NCBI GenBank assembly: GCA_964640655.1
Contig: CAZXFT010000028.1
Coordinates: forward strand, 1 to 32,849
Direction: 5' to 3'
Source: BJGO01 sp964640655
Lineage (GTDB): Bacteria; Bacteroidota; Bacteroidia; Chitinophagales; UBA10324
DNA: 32,849 nt
Shown here: positions 1 through 8,381 of the stretch, one piece after another
Position numbering within the stretch: the first letter of the stretch is position 1
Layout of the letters: each line of letters opens with the position of its first letter
Translations under genes and position numbers: made by a program
Notes under the pieces: model-generated
The model's input: only the letters and a program-made list of their open reading frames with translations
What the model was told of the DNA's origin: nothing
Database searches by the model: none

Positions 1-180
1 CCATAAATAATCTCAATGGAATCATAAACACACGAGCCGTCGTCTACAGTTGCCAATGGATTGTAGTTAATCGCGGTACTATCGGTGCAACCATAAACAG
101 TAGCTGTTGTATCGTATATGCATGAGCCATCATCTATAGTGGCCAGCGGATTATAGTTTACAGCGTTTGTATCAGTACAA
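1..180 (-). repeat. Two tandem 90-bp repeats coding GCTD-type 30-residue units
   Basis: Positions 1-90 and 91-180 are in-phase 90-bp units inside the protease gene. Each encodes GCTD, then A-NYNPLAT-DDGSC-YD and a variable V/I-rich linker. The DNA has diverged by point changes while the protein motif is kept, so the repeat is old and under selection. The array may continue beyond the left edge. Asp-rich, Cys-containing units of this kind are common near the C-terminus of secreted Bacteroidota proteins; a calcium-binding or stalk role is inference. Confidence 0.85.
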
Positions 181-2105
181 CCAATTACAACATTTGCAGT
201 AAGCATATCAAAGGCGTTAATCTTTCCCCACCCCCATTTATTATCAGGCAGATTAGTACCAGTGAATGTATCCATTATAGCTGTTAACTTCATCACTTCA
301 CGTATCTGATTCCAGTTCGCACTGGGAAAAAGTTGGAAGTACAATGCTATTATTCCTCCCACAACTGGTGAAGACATAGATGTACCACCATTTACATTAT
401 GGAGTCCTCCTTGTCCTACTTTACTTGGGTCATTAATGATGAGCTGTGCTAAAGTACTCAATTGTCCGGGTGCTAAAGTATTTCCACCCGGGCCTGCTAT
501 TTCCGGTTTAATTCTGTTGTCGCGCGCCGGACCTATACTTGATGAAATTACTCTGGCACCAACAGTATCGTTAACATAAGTGGTTGTTGCTCCAGTGTAA
601 TTAATAAAGCTATTACGGTTCACATAGTTGGCTACTGCTATCACTTCCTGAGAACAAGTATAACTACTCACCACAGTTTTATGTGTATCCTGAATGCGAT
701 AGCGCGCTATATCGGGGTAAGCGCCGATAGTTGGCAAGTTGGTTTTTATTGTATTAGAAGTGCCTGTATATAATGGGTGAGACCAACAATCAAAATATCC
801 AGAGCCTTTTGTTGTAAAACGCCACAAGTATGTGGTGCTGTCAGGAAAAATCTGAACTATCAGTTTATAAGTGGAGTCGTTATACTCAACTGCATATAGA
901 TTGAGGATTCCTATTCTGTTACTGTTTACAAAGATGGTGTCTTTCAAACTATCTATACCCGTGCTGAGATTGAAGTTTGAGAGAATGTTGTAGTATGGAG
1001 TAACTGCGCGTTTTGTAAAACTTGGCGCAGGCTTATCCACGCCTATGGAGAATTGCACATTATTAAAATCTTCTTTTGAAGCCCACACTTCATAGTAAAC
1101 ACGGCTAATGGTAGGTTCGTAACGGAACCAGGTATAAGCCGAATCAACTTCGACCGTATAACCAAGATGTAATAAAATATTACCGGCATTGCCGGCAGAT
1201 GCGCAGAACGAACGACCACTTTGTTGTTTGATTAATCCTGAAATAAACTGAGCCGGTAGATCTGCGCCATCGTGAGAACCACTGTATGTTCCTACACTTG
1301 CACTGATTACACAAGGTTTACCTAATTGCAGCGCATGCTGATAAATATAGGCTGTAGCATCAGCAACATTATTTAAAAAATTTTGTCCTAAATCACAAGC
1401 CACGCTAATAATGTCAGCTTCAGGTGCCACACCCTGATAGTTGTTCAGTGCCAACCCATTCCCTGTGGCTGCACCGGTTACATTAGAGCCATGACCAAAA
1501 TATCCTGCTGCTTCATTATGAGTACAACTACCATTTTGTATGGCAGTAGAATCCCATTCTTGTCCGTAACCAAAGGAAGGCGTAGTGCCTCCACTGGTTG
1601 ACATTTGATCCCACAAATATTTGATACGTGTTTCACCATTGGGATTTTTAAAATCATCGTGATTGATTTCAATTCCTGTATCAAGAATTCCTACCACCAC
1701 ATTTTTTCCTGTGTAAGACTGTGTCAATGGTGCTTGTCCTTGCTTCACCGGTGTGATGTTGGCATTAATGTCCGTTTGATCATCGAGTATTCTACCTCTA
1801 CCATGATAACCTTCCACACGTTTAATCCCAGCAGTATGCAGCAGTTCATTTAGCCACTCTGCATTAATGCGTACCGATGAAATGTCATTCACCACATACA
1901 CCACTCGGCCATTTTTTGAATTAATGAAATTTTGAATTGCCAATGCATCTCCCTGAACCATCAGATGCAAAATTTCATTCGGGTTGTTTTGCTTCTGAAC
2001 ATAAAATATCAGCTCATCATTAAAGAATGCTGTACTGCGTTGTGCATGACTTTGCACATACAACATACATATAATACTACTTAACAAGTAAACAAAACGG
2101 TTCAT
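1..2105 (-). CDS. Secreted subtilisin-like (S8) serine protease, C-terminus cut by window edge
   Basis: Translating the minus strand from the ATG at 2105 gives 701 codons without a stop, continuing past position 1. Residues 1-21 form a signal peptide (hydrophobic core, then SHAQ). The S8 catalytic triad is visible: Asp142 in GILDTGIE, His205 in GYFGHGSNVTG and Ser576 in NGGTSMSSPVV. Residues 22-120 look like an inhibitor-type propeptide. The His-to-Ser spacing is 371 residues, against roughly 160 in classical subtilisins, so a large domain is inserted there (about 290-470, beta-rich), as in KP-43-like and other Bacteroidota S8 enzymes. From residue 642 two 30-residue GCTD...NYNPLAT...DDGSC repeats begin. 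A T9SS sorting domain beyond the edge is likely but not seen. Inferred role: extracellular or surface protein degradation. The gene diverges from the Fe-S oxidoreductase gene, with 72 bp between the starts. Confidence 0.93.
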   Translation of the reverse strand, partial: MNRFVYLLSSIICMLYVQSHAQRSTAFFNDELIFYVQKQNNPNEILHLMVQGDALAIQNFINSKNGRVVYVVNDISSVRINAEWLNELLHTAGIKRVEGYHGRGRILDDQTDINANITPVKQGQAPLTQSYTGKNVVVGILDTGIEINHDDFKNPNGETRIKYLWDQMSTSGGTTPSFGYGQEWDSTAIQNGSCTHNEAAGYFGHGSNVTGAATGNGLALNNYQGVAPEADIISVACDLGQNFLNNVADATAYIYQHALQLGKPCVISASVGTYSGSHDGADLPAQFISGLIKQQSGRSFCASAGNAGNILLHLGYTVEVDSAYTWFRYEPTISRVYYEVWASKEDFNNVQFSIGVDKPAPSFTKRAVTPYYNILSNFNLSTGIDSLKDTIFVNSNRIGILNLYAVEYNDSTYKLIVQIFPDSTTYLWRFTTKGSGYFDCWSHPLYTGTSNTIKTNLPTIGAYPDIARYRIQDTHKTVVSSYTCSQEVIAVANYVNRNSFINYTGATTTYVNDTVGARVISSSIGPARDNRIKPEIAGPGGNTLAPGQLSTLAQLIINDPSKVGQGGLHNVNGGTSMSSPVVGGIIALYFQLFPSANWNQIREVMKLTAIMDTFTGTNLPDNKWGWGKINAFDMLTANVVIGCTDTNAVNYNPLATIDDGSCIYDTTATVYGCTDSTAINYNPLATVDDGSCVYDSIEIIY

Positions 2106-2177
2106 TTTTACTTTTTTTGCTATGATAAAGAACCACATCTTTACGCATTACATTGTGAAAGTTAATACACATTACTT

Positions 2178-4268
2178 ATGATAATTGAACAAATTTTGTT
2201 TGCTGTTGCCTTTGCCGGAGGCATATATTTCTTCATCACTAACATTCAAAAAGTAGTTCGCAACATACAACTGGGCAAAAAGACCGATTATCCCGGTCCT
2301 TCCTCGGAGCGTTGGAAAAATATGTTACTGGTTGCATTCGGGCAAAAGAAAATGTTTAAGAAACCTATCCCTGCTGTGCTGCATCTGTTTGTATACCTAG
2401 GCTTCATCATCATCAATATTGAAATGCTGGAGATTGTTATTGATGGTGTTTTAGGTACACACCGAGTGTTTGCTCATATACTTCCTTCATCATTGTATAA
2501 CTTACTAATTGGCTGTTTTGAGGTACTGGCTTTTCTTGTCATCGTGGCCTGTGTGTTGTTTCTTTCTCGTCGATATATTTTAAAACTTACTCGCTTCCAT
2601 AAACCTGAAATGAAAGGTTGGCCAACAAAAGATGCGACCATCATACTTGCTTTTGAAATTGTGTTAATGACTTTGTTTTTAAAGATGAATGCTGCAGATC
2701 AAATACTGCAACAACGTGGTATACAACATTACTTTCAAGCAGGCTCGTTCCCTATCAGTTCATTTATTGTCCCCATTCTTAGTGGCTTTTCTGATTTCCT
2801 TATTATTCTGGTTGAGCGTGCTAGCTGGTGGTTGCATATACTGGGTGTACTGGTGTTTATGAACTATCTTGTTATTTCCAAACATTTTCACATCATCATT
2901 GCTTTTCCAAACACATATTATTCACGCCTTACACCTAAGGCAGAGTTTACATCTCCCGAATATGTCACCAACGAAGTGAAAGCCATACTTGATCCATCTG
3001 CAGCTTCATTAGAACCCTATACCGGTCGTTTTGGTGTTAAAGACATATCTGACCTCACTCGGAAGCAATTGATGGATGCATATTCTTGTACAGAGTGTGG
3101 TCGATGTACCGATGCTTGTCCGGCTAATCAGACAGGTAAGAAACTGAGTCCACGAAAAATTATGATGGATGTACGTGATAGAATGGAAGAGGTAGGTAAC
3201 AATATCGATAAACATGGTGCATCTTTTACTGATAATAAAACATTGTTGAACGATTATATTACTGAAGAAGAACTGTGGGCTTGTACAACATGTCAGGCAT
3301 GTGTTGAGGAATGTCCTGTAAACATTGACCCACTTTCTATCATCGTTGACTTGCGCCGTAATCTAGTGATGGAAGATTCAAAAATGCCAAGTGAGTTAAT
3401 TGGGATGAACACTAACATTGAAAACAATGCCGCACCCTGGCAGTTTTCACCCGCAGACCGATTTAACTGGGCTAATGGATTAAACATTCCTACAATGGCC
3501 GATAAGGCAGCAGCGGGTGAATCAGTGGATGTGCTGTTTTGGGTGGGGTGTTCCGGTGCTTTCGACGACCGATATAAATCAGTTACTCGTTCTTTTGCGC
3601 AGATACTGCAAAGTGTCAACATCAGCTTTGCTGTTCTTGGTTTGGAAGAAACCTGTACCGGCGACCCTGCTAAACGCAGTGGCAATGAATTTCTGGCACA
3701 GATGCAAGCTATGACGAATATTCAAACCTTGAATGGTTATGGTGTAAAACGCATTGTAACTGCATGTCCTCATTGTTTTAATACTTTGAAGAATGAATAC
3801 CCTGCACTAGGGGGCAACTATGAAGTAATGCATCACTCAGCGTTCTTGGCTAGGCTGATCGAAGAAGGTAAATTGAAAATAAATGAAAGCAGTTCACTAC
3901 AAGGACAAAGTATTACTTATCACGATAGTTGCTACATAGGTCGTGGTAATGGTATATATGAAGCACCACGAACAGTGATTGAAGCTTTTAAGGCGGACTT
4001 GCGTGAAATGAAAAAATGCCGCACAAAAGGAATGTGTTGTGGTGCAGGCGGTGCACAGGTATTTAAAGAGGAGGAACCCGGGACAGCGAGAGTTAATATT
4101 GAACGCACCCAACAGGCGTTGGAAACAGGTGCAGGTGTAATTGCTGCGGCTTGTCCTTTCTGTATCATCATGATGGAAGACGGTGTGAAGCAAAAAAATA
4201 AAGACAACGAAGTGAAGGTCAAAGACCTCGCCGAACTGATTGCTGAAGCGAATGGGTTGAAGGGGTAG
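2178..4268 (+). CDS. Membrane-anchored Fe-S oxidoreductase (HdrD/GlcF-like, CCG domains)
   Basis: 696 residues. About five membrane helices fill the first 245 residues (near 5-25, 64-92, 107-130, 152-170, 218-245), resembling the nitrate reductase gamma/HdrE type of membrane subunit. Two 4Fe-4S ferredoxin motifs follow: Cys304/307/310/314 (CTECGRCTDACP) and Cys369/372/375/379 (CTTCQACVEECP). Two cysteine-rich CCG-type domains come next. The first starts at Cys458 and has CTGDPAKR in place of CCG, then CPHC. The second has HDSCYIGRGN, Cys620-Cys621-Gly and ACPFC. This is the fused HdrE-HdrD-like layout common in Bacteroidota. It probably transfers electrons between membrane quinones and a soluble donor or disulfide-type acceptor; the true substrate cannot be read from sequence. 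It stands alone, ending before a strong terminator. Confidence 0.9.
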   Translation: MIIEQILFAVAFAGGIYFFITNIQKVVRNIQLGKKTDYPGPSSERWKNMLLVAFGQKKMFKKPIPAVLHLFVYLGFIIINIEMLEIVIDGVLGTHRVFAHILPSSLYNLLIGCFEVLAFLVIVACVLFLSRRYILKLTRFHKPEMKGWPTKDATIILAFEIVLMTLFLKMNAADQILQQRGIQHYFQAGSFPISSFIVPILSGFSDFLIILVERASWWLHILGVLVFMNYLVISKHFHIIIAFPNTYYSRLTPKAEFTSPEYVTNEVKAILDPSAASLEPYTGRFGVKDISDLTRKQLMDAYSCTECGRCTDACPANQTGKKLSPRKIMMDVRDRMEEVGNNIDKHGASFTDNKTLLNDYITEEELWACTTCQACVEECPVNIDPLSIIVDLRRNLVMEDSKMPSELIGMNTNIENNAAPWQFSPADRFNWANGLNIPTMADKAAAGESVDVLFWVGCSGAFDDRYKSVTRSFAQILQSVNISFAVLGLEETCTGDPAKRSGNEFLAQMQAMTNIQTLNGYGVKRIVTACPHCFNTLKNEYPALGGNYEVMHHSAFLARLIEEGKLKINESSSLQGQSITYHDSCYIGRGNGIYEAPRTVIEAFKADLREMKKCRTKGMCCGAGGAQVFKEEEPGTARVNIERTQQALETGAGVIAAACPFCIIMMEDGVKQKNKDNEVKVKDLAELIAEANGLKG

Positions 4269-4415
4269 GTGATGTGATTGACTATATCACTATGAGTGAT
4301 TTACTGCTTGAACTTTGAAATGAAAAAACATTATTAATCTCTAGTTGTAAAAAAAAAATTAAATAAATATCGTGATGGTCTTACATATATGATTATCATA
4401 AAAAGTGAACACAAT

Positions 4416-4450
4416 AAAAAAACCCGTCTCTTAAGTGACGGGCTTTTTTT
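4416..4450. terminator. Bidirectional rho-independent terminator
   Basis: CCCGTC (4423-4428) pairs with GACGGG (4437-4442) around an 8-nt loop. A run of A lies on the left and a run of T on the right, so the hairpin can end transcription in both directions. It sits between two convergent genes, the Fe-S oxidoreductase (+) and the beta-barrel protein (-). The rest of the 197-bp gap (4269-4465) holds nothing I can recognise. Confidence 0.85.
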
Positions 4451-4465
4451 TATACCGTGAGATTG

Positions 4466-5161
4466 TTAGAACTTATAAACTGCCATAAGGTTTAAGCCTG
4501 CAAATGCATAACGATCATACAAATCGTACTTAGTGTTGAAGTCACTTAAATCATACTTTGCAAAAAGCACAGCATCAATACCAATGTGCTCAGTGATTTC
4601 ATAACCATAACCAATTTGAAAGCTTACTGCACTCATACTTTTACTCATATAATCTTTCACATCGTCGTATTTATGAGTGAAGGGTAAATCTTTGCCGGAA
4701 AAAGTTTCCAGGTTACTCGAAGAAAGATCAGATTGTCTGAAAGAAGTAAAATCCATTCCGAACCCCAAAGGCAAGCGGCTCTTACTTTCTTTACTTAAAA
4801 AGTTAAATAGCACCAGCACCGGTATGTTGTTGTATTTGTTTTTAGATAGCAAATTACCAGGCGTGGTTGTGAATGTGGCAGGAGCAGAATTAAAATCAAA
4901 GTTATCGGTACGAGTAAAGCTGCCAAATCCGGTAAGGATACGCACACGCTTGGAGATGTCAACTCCTATCAACAACTTAGGAGACATATTGACACTGACT
5001 TTATGGAAGTCGTTGAGGTCCACATCGCTGAGGTCATCGTCTTGAATATATTTACTGCCATATATATCTGCACCTAGTGCAGCAGTAAATTTAATTTGAG
5101 CATTAGAGTTCAAGGTAAAGAGGATACTGAAAAGAGTAAGAATGAAATGTTGTTTTTTCAT
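4466..5161 (-). CDS. Small outer-membrane beta-barrel protein (OMP_b-brl / PorT-like)
   Basis: 231 residues with a clear signal peptide ending at NSNAQ (residues 1-21), as usual for Bacteroidota exported proteins. The mature part alternates short amphipathic beta strands with polar loops and ends in a strand closing with Phe (MAVYKF), the usual C-terminal signature for BAM-assembled barrels. Length and pattern fit the 8-stranded 'outer membrane beta-barrel' families (PF13568/PF13505-like). Such proteins are outer-membrane structural, transport or T9SS-associated proteins; no specific function can be assigned. It starts 6 bp after the purM stop and is the last gene before a terminator, so it is likely co-transcribed with purM. 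The 25458-26132 protein is of the same general class. Confidence 0.8.
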   Translation of the reverse strand: MKKQHFILTLFSILFTLNSNAQIKFTAALGADIYGSKYIQDDDLSDVDLNDFHKVSVNMSPKLLIGVDISKRVRILTGFGSFTRTDNFDFNSAPATFTTTPGNLLSKNKYNNIPVLVLFNFLSKESKSRLPLGFGMDFTSFRQSDLSSSNLETFSGKDLPFTHKYDDVKDYMSKSMSAVSFQIGYGYEITEHIGIDAVLFAKYDLSDFNTKYDLYDRYAFAGLNLMAVYKF

Positions 5162-5167
5162 ACGAGG

Positions 5168-6343
5168 TTATTTAGGGAATTCAAATGTACCGAATGGTGT
5201 TTGTAGAGTGAGAAGTGGTGCCGAAGATTTTTCAACGCGACCTATTATTTGCGCTTCAATATTAAATGCGTTTGCTTCAGCTATCATCACATCTGCCGTT
5301 GCTTTATCAGTATAAATTTCAAGACGATGTCCCATGTTAAAGACCTGATACATTTCTTGCCAACTGCTGTTGCTTTGCTGCTGTATCATTCTGAATACGT
5401 GTGGTACAGGTAGGAAATTATCTTTAACAATATGCAAAGAATCATTCAGGTAATGCATCACTTTCTTTTGTCCGCCACCACTGCAATGAATGATGGCATT
5501 TATTTTAGTTCTGAACTGCGGCAACAGTTTAGCCATAAGTGGCAGATAGGTGCGGGTAGGGCTGAGCAACAACTTGCCTGCATTTAAGGGTGCATCCTCG
5601 AATGTATCAATCACTTTTAAGTTACCACTATAAACCAAGTGTTCAGGCAATCCAGGGTCAAAGGTTGTCTTTTGTGTTTGATGATATTCGTGAGATAGCA
5701 CATCGTGGCGTGCTGCAGTTAAACCATTGCTGCCAATGCCACTATTATATTCAGTTTCGTAAGTGGCTTTTCCGTAAGAAGCAAATCCAACAATGACATC
5801 ACCTTCTTTAATATCAGCTACAATAATATCAGTTCGCTTCAAGCGACAGGATATAGTTGAATCAACAGTAACGGTACGAACCAGATCACCGAGGTCGGCC
5901 GTTTCACCACCGCCATAATATATCTGAATGCCGAGGGTTTGCATCAGATCAAAGAAATGTTGAGTGCCGTTGATAATTTCAGCCAGTACTTCAGCGGGTA
6001 TCAGTCCTTTGTTGCGATTGATGACGGAACAAAACACAAAATGATTTACTGCACCGGCGCATAAAAGATCATCTGTATTCATCACAATAGCATCCTGCGC
6101 TATACCGCGCCACACATTAATGTCGCCGGTTTCTTTCCAATACAGGTAAGCCAGTGAACTTTTAGTGCCGCTACCGTCGGCGTGTACAATGTTGCAATAT
6201 GCTTCATCATTTCCTAGTAAGTCGGGCAACACTTTGCAAAAAGCGTTTGGGAATAAACCTTTGTCTAACTTTTTTATAGCAACATAAACATCTTCTTTGC
6301 TAGCCGAAACTCCGCGTTGATTGTAGGTTAACTCTTTACTCAT
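5168..6343 (-). CDS. purM: Phosphoribosylformylglycinamidine cyclo-ligase (AIR synthase)
   Basis: 391 residues, matching the longer Bacteroidota form of PurM (E. coli PurM is about 345). It catalyses the ATP-dependent closure of FGAM to aminoimidazole ribonucleotide in purine synthesis. Visible conserved blocks in order: ADGSGTK (55-61), MNTDDLLCAGA (88-98), GGGETAD (144-150), VIVGFASYGK followed by GSNGLTAARH, SPTRTYLPL, HCSGGGQKK and FNMGHRLE. These match the AIRS N- and C-terminal domain motifs. The ATG follows the upstream lipoprotein's TAA with no spacer (stop 6344-6346, start 6341-6343), which favours translational coupling. No other pur gene is present nearby, so purM here is expressed with envelope genes. 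Confidence 0.93.
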   Translation of the reverse strand: MSKELTYNQRGVSASKEDVYVAIKKLDKGLFPNAFCKVLPDLLGNDEAYCNIVHADGSGTKSSLAYLYWKETGDINVWRGIAQDAIVMNTDDLLCAGAVNHFVFCSVINRNKGLIPAEVLAEIINGTQHFFDLMQTLGIQIYYGGGETADLGDLVRTVTVDSTISCRLKRTDIIVADIKEGDVIVGFASYGKATYETEYNSGIGSNGLTAARHDVLSHEYHQTQKTTFDPGLPEHLVYSGNLKVIDTFEDAPLNAGKLLLSPTRTYLPLMAKLLPQFRTKINAIIHCSGGGQKKVMHYLNDSLHIVKDNFLPVPHVFRMIQQQSNSSWQEMYQVFNMGHRLEIYTDKATADVMIAEANAFNIEAQIIGRVEKSSAPLLTLQTPFGTFEFPK

Positions 6344-8320
6344 TTATTCTTCCAGTACTTTAAATGTGGTACGTCGGTTTTTCTGATGTTCATCGTCGCT
6401 GCATAGTACGCCATTGCTGCAACCGTTTACCAGCATGGTTTCACCATAGCCTTTGGCTACTAGTCTAGATTTATCTATTCCCTTGCTCACTAAATAATCC
6501 ACCGCACTTTGAGCGCGCTTTTGAGAGAGTGTGAGATTATATTTATCGTCGGCACGGCTGTCAGTGTGCGAGCCTAGCTCAATACGTAGGTCAGGATTTT
6601 CTCGCATCAAAGTGGCTAAGGTGTCCAGCACCAACGCTGCATCGGGTCTGATATTCCATTTTGCCACATCATAGTAAATGTTACTGAGTGTAATCTGAAC
6701 GTTACGGTAAATTTTATCTAAGGTTATTTTTAACTGAGTGGTGCTGGTGTCAGCATCGAATCCAAGAGGTCTGATAATACCTGCTTTTTCGGTTTTAGAA
6801 AAATAATCCTGCTTACTGACGTTAATGCGCAGTGTGGAATTACATTGTACTACCAACTTTATCACACCATTGCTGTCGCTTTTCATTTTTGGAAAATCCT
6901 TCAATACTTTGTTGTCGATTTCATCCACCACCTGAATACTGACATCGGCAAGTGCCAATGGTTTCGTACCTATAACTTTTGAGTTAGGATCATTTGGCTT
7001 CTCCAGCACTTTTTCAATTACAAATAATTGCATTACACAAATGTTAAGTCGAGGAAGCATGAAACGATAGATATCATCGGCACCGCTGCCTCCTGCACGC
7101 GAAGATGTTAGATAGCCTTTGCTGCGAATGCTGTCTTTTTCTCCATCGTTTAGTTTTTCTAATATCAATCCAAAGTCATCAGCAGATGAATTGACAGGAT
7201 ATTTCATATTCTGAGGAGTACTCCATTTATTTCCACTTTTTTTAGTGTAAAAGATATCGAGACCACCAATACTTAAATGTCCGTTTGATGAAAAGTATAG
7301 TAGGCCGTCTTCGCTCAACGTTGGAAAAACCTCATCACCTATAGTGTTGACGGTAGCACCGAGATTAATTGGTGTACTCCATCCATCGGTAGTTCGTGTG
7401 CTCACGTACAAATCTTTTCCTCCATTTCCATCACGAGAGTCAGAGCTCATATATAACTCACGTCCATCGGGGCTGAGAAAAGGATGCTGAACATTAACTG
7501 TATCATCAAAAAAATTGAGCAATAGAGGCTCGCTCCAAATTCCACTAACATCCTTGAAAGAAACATAAATTTTACAATAGTCATTTTCAAGACCTTCACT
7601 TCCGCAGCGGGTGAAGTACAATTCATTGCCGGACTTGTTCATGCATGCAGCACCATTATTGTAGGCATCGTTCACGGGAGCAGGTATTGGTGTGGGGTTC
7701 ACATATAGACCATCGGTATTGCGCGCTGCAGTATAAATTGAACTGAACTTTTTTCCTGTCCATCCATAATCGTTCATATCCTTTTGATTACGGTCACTGG
7801 TAAACATCAGATCAGCATTGTTCATCAGAAAAGGAGCATAATCAAATGAATTTGAATTTAACTCCATCAGATTATCCACTTTGTAGCTCAAAGGTTTTGA
7901 AATCCAGTCCATAGCCAGTTTACATGCTTTCAGCTCGCGCTCTGAGTTCTCGTCGAAAGGATTTCTCTTCTGATAAATTTCTAATTGTTTAACGGCATCT
8001 TTATAATTACCGTTAGCCTTTAACATTAATGCATAGTAATAGTAAGCAATGGGGTCGTAGTCCAGTTCAATTGCTTTTTTGTAGAGTGCTTCAGCTTGTA
8101 AAGTGTTGCTCATCATACGGTAGCACTCAGCAGCCAAAAATGTTTTTTTCGCTTTCAGATTGGGATCACTTTCAGCTTCTGCCTCGTTACGCAACATAGG
8201 TCCTGCAATGGAATATTGTTTTTCGGCTAAATAAACCTCACTTGTTTTAACTGGTTTAGTCAGCAGGCAGGCATTTAGAAGTATGAGCAGACTAAGCGTT
8301 GCAATGCGTTGCAGGTACAT
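6344..8320 (-). CDS. PorE-like outer-membrane lipoprotein: TPR, PD40 propeller, CRD and OmpA domains
   Basis: 658 residues from the ATG at 8320. The open frame extends eight codons upstream to a TTG, but the ATG gives a proper lipoprotein signal with lipobox LLNAC (Cys18). Domains in order: TPR-type helices (about 28-125); a beta-propeller of WD40-like/PD40 repeats (about 140-430: LMFTSDRNQ, ELYFTRCG, ELYMSSDSRDG, LLYFSSNGH, YLTSSRAGG); a carboxypeptidase-regulatory-like beta sandwich (about 445-540); and an OmpA C-terminal peptidoglycan-binding domain (544-658) with TD and R contact residues in SHTDSRAD and LSQKRAQ. This order is that of PorE, which tethers the T9SS to peptidoglycan, but paralogues with the same layout are common, so the exact role is uncertain. 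No acidic surface-export tag follows Cys18, which suggests it faces the periplasm. Confidence 0.88.
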   Translation of the reverse strand: MYLQRIATLSLLILLNACLLTKPVKTSEVYLAEKQYSIAGPMLRNEAEAESDPNLKAKKTFLAAECYRMMSNTLQAEALYKKAIELDYDPIAYYYYALMLKANGNYKDAVKQLEIYQKRNPFDENSERELKACKLAMDWISKPLSYKVDNLMELNSNSFDYAPFLMNNADLMFTSDRNQKDMNDYGWTGKKFSSIYTAARNTDGLYVNPTPIPAPVNDAYNNGAACMNKSGNELYFTRCGSEGLENDYCKIYVSFKDVSGIWSEPLLLNFFDDTVNVQHPFLSPDGRELYMSSDSRDGNGGKDLYVSTRTTDGWSTPINLGATVNTIGDEVFPTLSEDGLLYFSSNGHLSIGGLDIFYTKKSGNKWSTPQNMKYPVNSSADDFGLILEKLNDGEKDSIRSKGYLTSSRAGGSGADDIYRFMLPRLNICVMQLFVIEKVLEKPNDPNSKVIGTKPLALADVSIQVVDEIDNKVLKDFPKMKSDSNGVIKLVVQCNSTLRINVSKQDYFSKTEKAGIIRPLGFDADTSTTQLKITLDKIYRNVQITLSNIYYDVAKWNIRPDAALVLDTLATLMRENPDLRIELGSHTDSRADDKYNLTLSQKRAQSAVDYLVSKGIDKSRLVAKGYGETMLVNGCSNGVLCSDDEHQKNRRTTFKVLEE

Positions 8321-8381
8321 ATATTCTCTGATGGGAGGTATCAATTGAAAGCCCTAAAACTAACTAAAAATAAGCGGCTGA

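Noticed and set aside
1478..1853. Short open frames on both strands within the protease gene
   Set aside because: The minus-strand protease frame runs through here with its catalytic Asp and intact motifs; the others are chance frames.
2106..2177. Promoters between the divergent protease and Fe-S genes
   Set aside because: TACATTGTG at 2149-2157 only loosely resembles a -7 element, and no TTTG is at the right distance; not strong enough to list.
3293..3685. Open frames opposite the Fe-S oxidoreductase gene (also 3897-4222)
   Set aside because: They lie wholly inside a well-supported gene, have no family features and look like frame shadows.
4269..4415. Possible small RNA or tRNA in the gap after the Fe-S gene
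   Set aside because: No cloverleaf, promoter or conserved RNA motif is visible; only the downstream terminator is supported.
8321..8344. TTG start eight codons before the PorE-like lipoprotein
   Set aside because: The ATG at 8320 places the lipobox cysteine at residue 18, the usual position.
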